Source of the DNA: JBFMDN01 sp040753915
GTDB taxonomy: Bacteria > Desulfobacterota > Desulfomonilia > Desulfomonilales > Desulfomonilaceae
Assembly (NCBI GenBank): GCA_040753915.1
Contig: JBFMDN010000097.1
Span: forward strand, 1-15,377
DNA length: 15,377 bases
Reading direction: 5' to 3'
This document shows positions 6,240 to 13,310 of the stretch, in pieces. Both the position numbers and the translations under genes were made by a program. Below the pieces are notes generated by a model. The model worked only from the letters and a program-made list of their open reading frames with translations. It was not told where the DNA came from and did not search any database. Positions within the stretch are counted from its first letter, which is position 1. The number at the start of each line of letters is the position of its first letter.

Positions 6240-7285
6240 GGGCCAATATCTCCTGCGGTCCCGAGCACCGCTCCCGACAGATTTACCAGAACCACCGCGA
6301 CAGGAAAACGCTCCCCCATTCGCTGAGCCACTGCCGAGCGAATCCGGCCGGCCAAAGCCTCGCTGACTGTAATGCGTTTGTCCTCGGGCAACTCCATCAG
6401 TAGCCCTTCGACGGTCTTACTCTCGGGCGGTTCTTCGTGCAGAAGCTCGCGAGTCAGCGTGGACACGAGGTCCACTGCCGCGGTTGACCTGGAGGAGTGC
6501 GTATCCCACTGGTCCATGGCCAGCTTGCCCAACTTCCCAGGGTGGCCCAGCACAAGGAGCGCTTCAAAGCCCATGCCTGCCGCCTCGTCCAACATAAAGC
6601 CCCATTCGTTGCTCACTTCTACGAGTTGCTCGGGCGCAGGGTCGAAAAGTCTTTTGGCCGCGTTCACCCCTATCCGGCCCGGTACGAAGATGGGTCGGGT
6701 CACTTTGCATGCGGCCGCAACATTCAGCGTACACCTCAATGCATCCCTGAGGGCTTCGCCGCTGAATGGTCGGACAATACCGGAAGTTCCCAAGATGGAC
6801 AAACCGCCTACCACTCCCAACCGTGGATTAAAGGTTTTTTCGGCGATCTCCTGTCCGCCGGGAATGGATATGGTCACCTCCACAGCATGGTCAGTGACGT
6901 CCCTGATTGCATTGCGAATCATGCTCCTGGGAACCGGATTTATGGCGGGCTCACCAGGTGGAATGGCGAGTCCCGGCTTTGTAACCGTGCCGACGCCTTC
7001 CCCAGCCCGGATTACTATGTCACCGGTCGAGATAAATGCAACTGTTGCAGTGACGAAGCAGCCGTCCGTAACGTCCGGATCATCGCCGGCATCCTTCTTC
7101 ACGGATGCCGTCGCCGATGCAACCTCACGGCGACTCTGGGCCAACGGCACCTCTATTTCGGAACCATCCGGGAGCTTCACGGTCACGGCTCCAGGAACAG
7201 GCAGGCCGCAAAGCGCCAAGGTCGCCGCCTTGGCAGCGGCTGCAGCGCATGTTCCTGTCGTGATGCCGGTGCGTTGAGATCCCAT
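6209..7285 (-). CDS. cbiD: Cobalt-precorrin-5B C1-methyltransferase CbiD
   Basis: Methylates C1 of cobalt-precorrin-5B; found only in the anaerobic pathway. The start is placed at ATG 7285 (358 aa) because the family begins with the TTG(T/S)C motif, here GITTGTCAAAAAKA (7-20). A longer frame to 7432 would add 49 residues lying inside cbiC. Other signatures: KKDAGDDPDVTDG (63-75), INPVPR (115-120), NPRLGVVGGLSILGTSGIV (153-171), EWGFMLDEA (227-235), GHPGKLGKLA (247-256) and HSSRSTAA (263-270). The start lies 5 nt after the cbiC stop, with a poor Shine-Dalgarno sequence, which suggests coupled translation. The end overlaps cbiE. Confidence 0.94.
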   Translation of the reverse strand: MGSQRTGITTGTCAAAAAKAATLALCGLPVPGAVTVKLPDGSEIEVPLAQSRREVASATASVKKDAGDDPDVTDGCFVTATVAFISTGDIVIRAGEGVGTVTKPGLAIPPGEPAINPVPRSMIRNAIRDVTDHAVEVTISIPGGQEIAEKTFNPRLGVVGGLSILGTSGIVRPFSGEALRDALRCTLNVAAACKVTRPIFVPGRIGVNAAKRLFDPAPEQLVEVSNEWGFMLDEAAGMGFEALLVLGHPGKLGKLAMDQWDTHSSRSTAAVDLVSTLTRELLHEEPPESKTVEGLLMELPEDKRITVSEALAGRIRSAVAQRMGERFPVAVVLVNLSGAVLGTAGDIGPWQRANAPSA

Positions 7286-7290
7286 GGACC

Positions 7291-8010
7291 CTAAGCCATC
7301 GGCTCCTCTTTTTTTCGTTTGCTGGCCACAGAGCAGAGCGCGTGTATGACGCTGACCGCGAGGGGACTGCCTCCCCTTCGGCCCTCGATCACAATGAACG
7401 GAACATCGAGAGACATGAGCTCTTCCTTGCACTCAACCACGTGGACAAATCCTACCGGCATGGCTACCACGAGACCCGGGCGAACACCCTCTTCCACGAT
7501 GAGACGGTTCAGTTCCATGACCGCAACCGGTGCATTCCCGAAAACGGCGATGCCGCCTTCAAGCATGGGACGTGCCTTCCGGACCGCAAAAAGCGACCTA
7601 GGCAGCCCTTGTTTGCGTGCTTCCAAGGCTACGTCATCGTCTGCCACGTAACAAACAAGACTATCCCTCCCATATCGGGGCGACACCTCCTGGAGTCGGG
7701 CAAGGGACAGCCCCGACCTGATCATATTCGAGTCAGAAAATATAGTGCTGCCCGCCTTCAAGGATTCCACTCCCGAGTCAATGGCATCTGCGGAGAATTT
7801 CACCCTGTTGATCAGATCAAAGTCCGCTGTGGTGTGGATCATCCTCCGCACGATCTCCCACTGATCATCAGAATACTCATGTTCTGGGGCTTCTCTGTCG
7901 ATGATGGCAAAGGAGCGCGCTTCGATCTCCTTCCCGCTGAGCGGATTGTTATACAACGCGTGTATCAAAAGTCCCGGCCCGCCGGGTTCGCTGCCTTGTC
8001 GTTTACTCAT
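7291..8010 (-). CDS. cbiC: Cobalt-precorrin-8 methylmutase CbiC/CobH
   Basis: Moves the methyl group from C11 to C12 to give cobyrinate. The start is ATG 8010 (239 aa): GAGG (8017-8020) lies 6 nt upstream; a neighbouring ATG at 8013 and a TTG at 8040 are alternatives. Motifs: GKEIEARSFAIID (26-38), VRRMIHTTADFD (54-65) with the His (59) known as catalytic in CobH/CbiC, IFSDSNMIRSGL (90-101), FGNAPVAV (157-164), MPVGFVHVVECKE (184-196) and RRGGSPLAVSVIHAL (211-225). It is the first gene of the tight cbi run and is separated from cobU by about 370 bp, so transcription may start in that gap. The basic KRKKEE tail looks non-conserved. Confidence 0.94.
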   Translation of the reverse strand: MSKRQGSEPGGPGLLIHALYNNPLSGKEIEARSFAIIDREAPEHEYSDDQWEIVRRMIHTTADFDLINRVKFSADAIDSGVESLKAGSTIFSDSNMIRSGLSLARLQEVSPRYGRDSLVCYVADDDVALEARKQGLPRSLFAVRKARPMLEGGIAVFGNAPVAVMELNRLIVEEGVRPGLVVAMPVGFVHVVECKEELMSLDVPFIVIEGRRGGSPLAVSVIHALCSVASKRKKEEPMA

Positions 8011-8378
8011 CATTTTCCTCGCTTGCCGCCATCTTCGCAAACTGAATCGAAGAGCTATCCTGCGTCACACAGGACCGAGAAACGGAGGCGTGCGAATGCG
8101 GCCAGAGTCAGGCGTTTTGTAGCGCTTGCCAACAACAATGTCCGTTTCTCCAGTTTTACAATGACGGGAGGACGCGCCTTCCACCAGCCGGCGGGTGAGA
8201 CGCCCGTTCTACCGACTACCGGTCTGCGATCCTCCCAGAAGTCTCCTCGACACACGGGCAACGGACAGTACTCCTGGCTAATGACTACGTGAGCTTCTCG
8301 GGGGCACTTGTCCCCGTGCGTCGTCCCCAAAATGGCCTATCCGAGCAGACTTCACGTCCGTTTGCTCCAGAATCTCAA
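8011..8378. other. Spacer between cobU and cbiC with palindromes
   Basis: No gene is seen on either strand that is not an antisense continuation of cbiC or cobU. Two structures stand out: a hairpin at 8299-8316 (CGGGGGCA against TGTCCCCG with one G-T pair, no U-run after it on the minus strand) and a GC-rich imperfect palindrome at about 8163-8212 that on the minus strand is preceded by GTAG, like the other REP-like repeats. I looked for a cobalamin riboswitch and did not find the conserved boxes. Confidence 0.4.
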
Positions 8379-8927
8379 TTATGGTTCACGTTTCTTGAGC
8401 ACCAAGGGAATTCCGGCCGCTACAAGCACGACCTCGTGGGCCGCTGCCGACAGGACCCGATTGCATCTCCCTACCAGATCCCTGTACTGTCTGGCTAACG
8501 CATTCTCCGGTACTATCCCCCAGCCCACTTCATTCGTTACGAATATCACAGTACCGTGGTGAGTGGAACAGGCTTCCAGGAGCTCATTTGCCCGAGAGAC
8601 CACGTAGTCTTCCGATACCGCATCCCCACTCATGTAGGCCTCGTGAAGAAGATTGTTTATCCAGAGTGTCAAACAGTCCACGAGAACGACCGAGTAGTTG
8701 TCCGCCCCCAGAATGACTTCTTTCAGCTTCACTGGCTCCTCGATGGTGTCCCAGACGTCCGGGCTCCTTTCCTGCTGGTGTCGCCGTATCCGTTCCGCGG
8801 TCTCCTCGTCGACCACCGGGCACGTCGCCACAAAGGCTCGCGCGCCCTCGAGCGCCTCACCGCGCAATCGTGCATAGTCGCTTTTCCCGCTCCTGCTTCC
8901 GCCGGTCACGAGGATCACTGTGGCCAT
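8379..8927 (-). CDS. cobU: Adenosylcobinamide kinase / adenosylcobinamide-phosphate guanylyltransferase CobU
   Basis: Bifunctional enzyme of nucleotide-loop assembly: phosphorylates adenosylcobinamide, then attaches GMP to give AdoCbi-GDP. It has 182 residues from ATG 8927 (GGTGA 6 nt upstream); ATG 8945 would add six residues. Motifs: P-loop GGSRSGKS (9-16), RIRRHQQER (47-55) with the His expected to carry GMP, VDCLTLWINNL (83-93), VTNEVGWGIVPENALAR (130-146) and RQYRDLVGRCN (146-156). The length is normal. It is on the same strand as the cbi run and about 370 bp upstream of cbiC; its usual partners cobS and cobT are not in the window. About 175 bp separate it from the TRAP genes upstream. 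Confidence 0.95.
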   Translation of the reverse strand: MATVILVTGGSRSGKSDYARLRGEALEGARAFVATCPVVDEETAERIRRHQQERSPDVWDTIEEPVKLKEVILGADNYSVVLVDCLTLWINNLLHEAYMSGDAVSEDYVVSRANELLEACSTHHGTVIFVTNEVGWGIVPENALARQYRDLVGRCNRVLSAAAHEVVLVAAGIPLVLKKREP

Positions 8928-9102
8928 GGAGCTCACCGAAGACATTTGCTATCCGCAATCTTTAGAAAACAAGTATGAAACGGGTACCAGTGATCCATCG
9001 CCAAGTCAAGCCCCAATCACATCTGCCGGCAAATAGGACCGGAAAATGAGGCGTACCGACTGCCACCGGCGAGAGCTCACTTCCTGCTGATATTCCAGAG
9101 TC

Positions 9103-10395
9103 CTAGCGAACGAGCGACGGCAAAAAGAGGACTAACCCGGGCCACAGGGCCATAATCACCGCGGTCACAATGTACACTGGCAGGAACCAGAGGACTCCGG
9201 AAAAGATTGTGCCTATGGGAATGTCCCGATTCATACCCGCTACCACGTATACACTTATCCCAACCGGCGGTGTCACCGCTCCGAGGGTGGTGACTACGGT
9301 GAGAATACATCCGAACCATATGGGATCGTATCCCATCGCCACCACGAGCGGGAAAAATATCGGAATCGACACCAGCAGGAACCCCAGTGCATCCATGACA
9401 CACCCTGCCACCGCATAAATTATGAGAATAAAGGTCATGACTGCCCACGGAGGTAGGGCGAGCCTCGCCACATAGTCCGTCAAGTCCTGGGGAAGACCGC
9501 TTATGGTGAGAAACCGACCGAAGATCACGGCTCCTGTCACGATGATAATGATCATGCACGTGACCTTGAGGGTATCGGCTATGGCGCTGACGAAACCTTT
9601 CCAGGTCAATTTTCCTCGTATGAGTCCCAGCAGTAGAGCGAAGAACACCCCTGCGGCCCCCGCTTCGGTGGGAGTATACGCACCTGAATAAAGGCCCGCC
9701 ATGACCAGCACAAAGAGGATGATCATTTCAGACGCGCCCGGGAGCACTTTCACCTTGTCCAGCATCCGAGTCCTGGGTCCGCCAGGACCGCGATTCGGAT
9801 GGACAATGCACATGACTGCTACGGATACGCAGAGCAGAAAGGTCATGACGAGGCCAGGCAAGACGCTGCCCCAGAACAGCTTTCCGATGGACTGTTCCGT
9901 GTAGATACCGTAGACCATGAGGACCACACTGGGGGGAATCACCACCCCCAGAGTTGAGCCACAGGCCACAGCGGCCGTACTCAAAGCCGGTTCGTACCGA
10001 TACTTCCTCATTTCCGGCAAGGCTACCGAGCTCATGGTGGCCGCTGTGGCCGTATTGGATCCGCAGATGGCTGAGAAGCCCGCGCAGGCCATGACAGTAG
10101 CCATGGCCAGACCGCCCCGCAATCGCCCCATCCAGGTGTAGGCTGTGTTGAAAAGGTTCTGATTTACCCCACAGTAGAAGCAAATCTGTCCCATGAGTAT
10201 GAACATGGGAATCACGGTCAAACCGTAGTTGGAAAACGTCTCCCAGATTTCACTCCCTACGGTGGCCAGAGCCGCATCGCCAGAGAGCACGTACCATATC
10301 CCTGCTGTCCCCACGAGCCCCATGGCAAAGCCAACGGGCATTTCTAGGAAGAACATGAGAAGGAGCAAAATTATAATGCCGGTAAGTCCGATCAT
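9103..10395 (-). CDS. dctM: TRAP transporter large membrane subunit (DctM family)
   Basis: Ion-coupled inner-membrane channel subunit of a tripartite ATP-independent periplasmic transporter, typically for organic acids. The start is ATG 10395 (430 aa), which overlaps the small-subunit stop as ATGA and has GAGGAGAG 6 nt upstream; a longer frame to 10569 runs over dctQ and is not used. Highly hydrophobic, about 11-12 spans. DctM signatures: MPVGFAMGL (19-27), IPMFILMG (62-69), GFSAICGSNTATAATM (106-121), PEMRKYRY (127-134), VIPPSVVLMVYG (152-163), TPTEAGAAG (241-249), GCVMDALGF (331-339) and TPPVGISVYV (375-384). Substrate cannot be read from the sequence. No DctP binding protein is in the window. 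Confidence 0.93.
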   Translation of the reverse strand: MIGLTGIIILLLLMFFLEMPVGFAMGLVGTAGIWYVLSGDAALATVGSEIWETFSNYGLTVIPMFILMGQICFYCGVNQNLFNTAYTWMGRLRGGLAMATVMACAGFSAICGSNTATAATMSSVALPEMRKYRYEPALSTAAVACGSTLGVVIPPSVVLMVYGIYTEQSIGKLFWGSVLPGLVMTFLLCVSVAVMCIVHPNRGPGGPRTRMLDKVKVLPGASEMIILFVLVMAGLYSGAYTPTEAGAAGVFFALLLGLIRGKLTWKGFVSAIADTLKVTCMIIIIVTGAVIFGRFLTISGLPQDLTDYVARLALPPWAVMTFILIIYAVAGCVMDALGFLLVSIPIFFPLVVAMGYDPIWFGCILTVVTTLGAVTPPVGISVYVVAGMNRDIPIGTIFSGVLWFLPVYIVTAVIMALWPGLVLFLPSLVR

Positions 10396-10883
10396 TGGGC
10401 ACTCTCCTCTTGCGAAAACACCATGGAAAGGACATCCAGCAACAGGCAGAAAGCCATGATGCCGCAAGAGGCCGCCACAGCGTACGTGAAAGGATAGAAA
10501 GGCATCCGAGTCGTTTCCGAGAGCTCCCCCTTGAGCCACAACGTCGTTGCGTGCTGCCCGACCTTCCACGCGGCCGCGCTGAAAAAAAGAAAGCCAAGGA
10601 CCATGCTCGTTCCCACGGCTGTCTTTCTTACCCCGTCAGGAAATCGCGAAGAAAGAATGTCTACGGAAATATGGGCCCGTTTGACCTGGGTATACCCGAG
10701 CGGAAGGGCCACGGTGATCGCTCCGCAATAGGACACCAGCTCGTAAGCTGGGGCGAGGGGCGTTCCTAGCAAGCGGAGGATCATATTGACACAGGCAATT
10801 GCAGTCATGACGACGAGTGACACCCCGCCTGCAACCGTGAGAACAACGTTTAGCGTTTCGTTGAATCTGATGATGGATTTCAC
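10392..10883 (-). CDS. dctQ: TRAP transporter small membrane subunit (DctQ family)
   Basis: Small four-span partner of DctM, 163 residues, the usual DctQ size. Predicted spans at about 12-37, 46-64, 89-108 and 131-155. Characteristic pieces: YELVSY (47-52), the loop KRAHISVDIL (68-77) after span 2, and the MPFYPFTYA stretch (127-135) before span 4. The start used is GTG 10883. A strong AAGGAGGGAG (10901-10910) is closer to an out-of-frame ATG at 10897 that opens a five-codon frame ending in TGA overlapping this GTG, so translation may be coupled to that mini-frame. Coupled to dctM downstream. Confidence 0.9.
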   Translation of the reverse strand: MKSIIRFNETLNVVLTVAGGVSLVVMTAIACVNMILRLLGTPLAPAYELVSYCGAITVALPLGYTQVKRAHISVDILSSRFPDGVRKTAVGTSMVLGFLFFSAAAWKVGQHATTLWLKGELSETTRMPFYPFTYAVAASCGIMAFCLLLDVLSMVFSQEESAQ

Positions 10884-10897
10884 GACGATACCCCCAT
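10880..10897 (-). promoter_or_regulatory. Five-codon upstream frame overlapping the dctQ start
   Basis: ATG 10897 reads M-G-V-S-S-stop. It sits directly behind the strong AAGGAGGGAG, and its TGA overlaps the GTG start of dctQ (GTGA). It may be a translational-coupling leader; it may also be chance or mark a start-site sequence error. Confidence 0.3.
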
Positions 10898-11437
10898 TGC
10901 CTCCCTCCTTACATAGGTTGTGGAAACATTGCGGTAAGACTCCCCATCGCTGGTGCAGCCCCGCTGCCTCCAGGCACGTTGGGCCTGCTGGGATGCAAGA
11001 GCAGATGTTTGCCTCTATCGTGCCTTTGGGCCGCGATTCGAGTCTCCTGCACCGACATGGACACCGTGGACACGCGCGAGGAACCGATAAGCGGGCTGAC
11101 CTTCTCCTTCAGGAAACGGTTCATAATCCTGACCGCAAAAACGCGACCTCAACATGAGGCTTTGCGGACTCTACGAGACCGCCGTTCCCGACCGCATGCC
11201 TGATGGCGGCTCTAAGAGATGTTGGAGGAAAGCACGGCTTGCCTGGTCCTTGCGCTGCAGTATGGCATGCCGGTCATCGTGCGCAGAGGCTTTCTCTCGC
11301 AAAAAAGCGAGGAGATAAGGCTCTTTCAGGACTACAAGAGGCAAGCACCGCGTGTCAATGAATTTCGTGTGGTGCTTGCTGGGCGCACCTGGTATGGTAT
11401 TTGGGAGATCGTCGTCCAGACCCGAGAGGTATCCACA
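10884..11437. other. Divergent regulatory spacer between the TRAP and MFS genes
   Basis: About 550 bp without a believable gene, lying between divergent units. Seen: a nested stem 11133-11167 (CCGCAAA/TTTGCGG enclosing CCTCA/TGAGG) and a small stem CTCGC/GCGAG around A6 (11296-11311). Frames here (for example 11171-11581 minus, and the 5' extension of the MFS frame from 11219) show no recognisable protein. A weak -35/-10 pair (TTGCTG 11376, TATTTG 11398, spacing 16) could serve the MFS gene. Confidence 0.4.
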
Positions 11438-12676
11438 ATGGCAAACGGTAGGCTCCATTACGGATGGGTGGTCATTTTCACCGGTCTGCTTGTGACAATC
11501 GGGGCTCACGGATTCGGTCGGATGTCCTATACGCTCATCCTGCCTGCGATGAAGGACGGTCTCCAATTTACCTACACACAACTCGGGCTCCTGGGAACCG
11601 GCAATTTCATCGGGTACCTGCTCATGGCTATCATCGGCGGGTTTCTGGCGGCTCGCATCGGGACGCGTATCGTTATATCTCTGGCGCTCGTCCTTATGGG
11701 CCTAACCATGATACTCACTGGTTTGGCAGAAACATTTTCGTTCGCGTTCTCCATGAGGTTGTTCACCGGCTTGGGAAACGGTGCAGCGTACGTGCCCGCG
11801 ATGGCTCTGGGTTCGGCCTGGTTCGCTGTCACACGGAGAGGATTTGCGACCGGCATCGTCTCTGCCGGCATCGGAGGCGGAACCATGATTTCGGGTTTGG
11901 TCGTGCCGGCGATCCTCTGGGTGTACGGGACGGAAGGTTGGCGCTTTGCCTGGTATTATCTGGGCGGGGCGGTGCTCCTCATTGCGGCAATTGCCGCTGT
12001 GCTCATACGCAGCAGGCCAGAGGAGATGGGATTGGGCCAGGTGGGGGCTGTTCGGAGCACTCCTGGAAAGCAGCAGGCCCAATCCGTTGGGGCTTTGGAT
12101 TGGGGAAGAGTCTACGCCATGGGAAGGGTCTGGTTCCTGGGCGTGGTGTACTTCATGTACGGCTTCTCCTACATCATATACATGACGTTTTTCGCCGCAT
12201 ATCTGGTCAAGGAAGCCGGGATGCCGGAAGCAGATGCGGGCAGGCTCTGGGCGCTGGTGGGAGGGTTGAGCATCTTCTGCGGGGTGCTCTGGGGAAGTCT
12301 CTCGGACAAGCTGGGACGCGCTCTGGGGGCGTCCCTGGCCTTTCTGGCACTGGCTCTATCGTACGGGATATTCGCCCTATCCCAGGCTCACTTTACCCTA
12401 TGTATCTCCGCAGCCATATTCGGGCTTTCCGCGTGGAGCATTCCCACCATCATGGCTGCTACCGCCGGAGATTACGTTGGCTCCCGGCTTGCACCCGCGG
12501 GTCTGGGCTTCATAACCCTCTTTTTCGGGATCGGACAGGCTCTCGGTCCGGGAATAGGCGGATACCTCGCAGACGTGCATCGTTCCTTCTGCTGGCCCTT
12601 TCTCCTGGCAAGCGCGGTGTCCCTCGTGGGAGCGGGCCTCTCTCTCGGGCTCCGACGAGTAGGGCCCGAGGACTGA
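11438..12676 (+). CDS. Major facilitator superfamily transporter
   Basis: A 412-residue secondary transporter with about 12 hydrophobic spans and the usual central loop (about 191-226). The start is ATG 11438, with GAGAGG (11424-11429) 8 nt upstream; the frame is open further up to 11219 but those 73 residues are hydrophilic and unlike MFS. Signature loops: GFLAARIGTR (68-77) between spans 2 and 3 and WGSLSDKLGRALG (285-297) in the matching loop of the second half, with GFGRMSYTLILPAM (25-38) in span 1, which resembles the YbfB/YjiJ or OFA-type MFS groups. Substrate unknown. The gene lies upstream of, and in line with, the acetyltransferase and acyl-CoA synthetase genes, so an organic-acid substrate is a guess. 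Confidence 0.88.
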   Translation: MANGRLHYGWVVIFTGLLVTIGAHGFGRMSYTLILPAMKDGLQFTYTQLGLLGTGNFIGYLLMAIIGGFLAARIGTRIVISLALVLMGLTMILTGLAETFSFAFSMRLFTGLGNGAAYVPAMALGSAWFAVTRRGFATGIVSAGIGGGTMISGLVVPAILWVYGTEGWRFAWYYLGGAVLLIAAIAAVLIRSRPEEMGLGQVGAVRSTPGKQQAQSVGALDWGRVYAMGRVWFLGVVYFMYGFSYIIYMTFFAAYLVKEAGMPEADAGRLWALVGGLSIFCGVLWGSLSDKLGRALGASLAFLALALSYGIFALSQAHFTLCISAAIFGLSAWSIPTIMAATAGDYVGSRLAPAGLGFITLFFGIGQALGPGIGGYLADVHRSFCWPFLLASAVSLVGAGLSLGLRRVGPED

Positions 12677-12685
12677 TAATCCTCG
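12667..12685 (+). terminator. Possible weak terminator hairpin at the MFS stop
   Basis: CGAGGA (12667-12672) pairs with TCCTCG (12680-12685) across a 7-nt loop that contains the TGA stop; only TTT follows. The short stem and U-run make termination uncertain. Confidence 0.3.
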
Positions 12686-12709
12686 TTTGAAAGACAAGCT
12701 CTTCCGGTA

Positions 12710-12738
12710 TCGACGTGGGATCGAGACCGTAATATACT
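12710..12738 (+). promoter_or_regulatory. Candidate sigma-70 promoter for the GNAT-synthetase pair
   Basis: TCGACG (12710-12715, 4 of 6) and TATACT (12733-12738, 5 of 6) with 17-nt spacing, in the 142-bp gap after the MFS gene. It would give a leader of about 75 nt before the GNAT start. Confidence 0.4.
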
Positions 12739-12818
12739 ATTTCCACCCGGACGCGCCTGGCGTGCATCGCCCGGACTCAGGGGCCGAAGGGGCTTAAATT
12801 ATTCCAAGGCCACTACCC

Positions 12819-13310
12819 ATGTCGCACGGAGGTGATCGCATAACCTTCATAGATAGGATTGGGGACCGGTTTGAGCTCAAGGAGTACTCCGAGGCCGATC
12901 ATACCGCTCTCACACATATGTACGACCGCTTCACGCCGAAGGCCGTGACGCAAGGTCTTCCTCCGGCCAACGATCGGGCGCGTCTCGAATGGATCAGGTA
13001 TCTGGAAGAAACGGGAGAAAATTTCCTGGCGTGGCTCGAAGACATCGTGGTGGCCCATTCTTCACTCCTCCCGGAACCTGCGATGAGTCGCGGTGAGTAC
13101 CTTATCTTTGTTGACCCGGCATACCGGAATCGAGGACTTGGCACCGAGCTGACAAGATTGGCAATCACGCGGGCGGGGCAGCTTCAACTGCAAACGGTCT
13201 GGTTGACTGTTGAGGCGTTGAACTTCAAAGCCATAAAACTCTACAAGAAGATTGGTTTCCAATTCTGCGACACCGGCGAGCGTGAGAGGACGATGATCCT
13301 CAAGTTATGA
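12819..13310 (+). CDS. GNAT-family N-acetyltransferase, likely a lysine acetyltransferase of the adjacent synthetase
   Basis: A 163-residue Gcn5-related acetyltransferase. The acetyl-CoA-binding motif A is FVDPAYRNRGLGTELTRLA (97-115), with the R-x-R-G-x-G phosphate loop (103-108); motif B is NFKAIKLYKKIGF (135-147). The N-terminal half includes FTPKAVTQGLPP (38-49). ATG 12819 has only a distant AAGG. A near-perfect anti-16S match GGAGGTGATC (12828-12837) lies inside the frame, and the in-frame codon 7 nt past GGAGG is ATA (12840), not a normal start. The TGA stop overlaps the synthetase ATG as ATGA. By analogy with AcuA of Bacillus and Pat-type GNATs, which acetylate a lysine of acetyl-CoA synthetase, this enzyme may switch off its neighbour. 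That role is inferred from position; other substrates are possible. Confidence 0.88.
   Translation: MSHGGDRITFIDRIGDRFELKEYSEADHTALTHMYDRFTPKAVTQGLPPANDRARLEWIRYLEETGENFLAWLEDIVVAHSSLLPEPAMSRGEYLIFVDPAYRNRGLGTELTRLAITRAGQLQLQTVWLTVEALNFKAIKLYKKIGFQFCDTGERERTMILKL

Noticed and set aside
7286..7432. N-terminal extension of CbiD
   Set aside because: It lies inside the cbiC coding sequence; CbiD proteins begin close to the TTGTC motif.
7342..8292. 316-codon plus-strand open frame
   Set aside because: It is antisense to cbiC, which has unmistakable family motifs; the translation is Arg/His-rich and has no recognisable domain.
8011..8378. GCCAGGAG in the minus strand of the cobU-cbiC spacer, recalling the 3' end of the B12 element
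   Set aside because: The following bases do not match GACC.GCC and none of the other riboswitch blocks are present.
8941..9102. Possible cobalamin riboswitch upstream of cobU on the minus strand
   Set aside because: The conserved B12-box sequences and the core that follows them were not found by eye. TTGACT in this stretch has no partner -10 box at a fitting distance.
11219..11437. N-terminal extension of the MFS gene
   Set aside because: The 73 extra residues are hydrophilic, and a proper Shine-Dalgarno precedes ATG 11438, where the transporter-like sequence starts.
11171..11581. 136-codon minus-strand frame in the divergent spacer
   Set aside because: It runs into the start of the MFS gene on the other strand, has no good ribosome site and no family resemblance.
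11464..12690. 408-codon plus-strand frame overlapping the MFS gene
   Set aside because: Its translation is Arg/Gly/His/Ser-rich, typical of an out-of-frame reading of GC-rich DNA, while the other frame has 12 spans and MFS signature loops.
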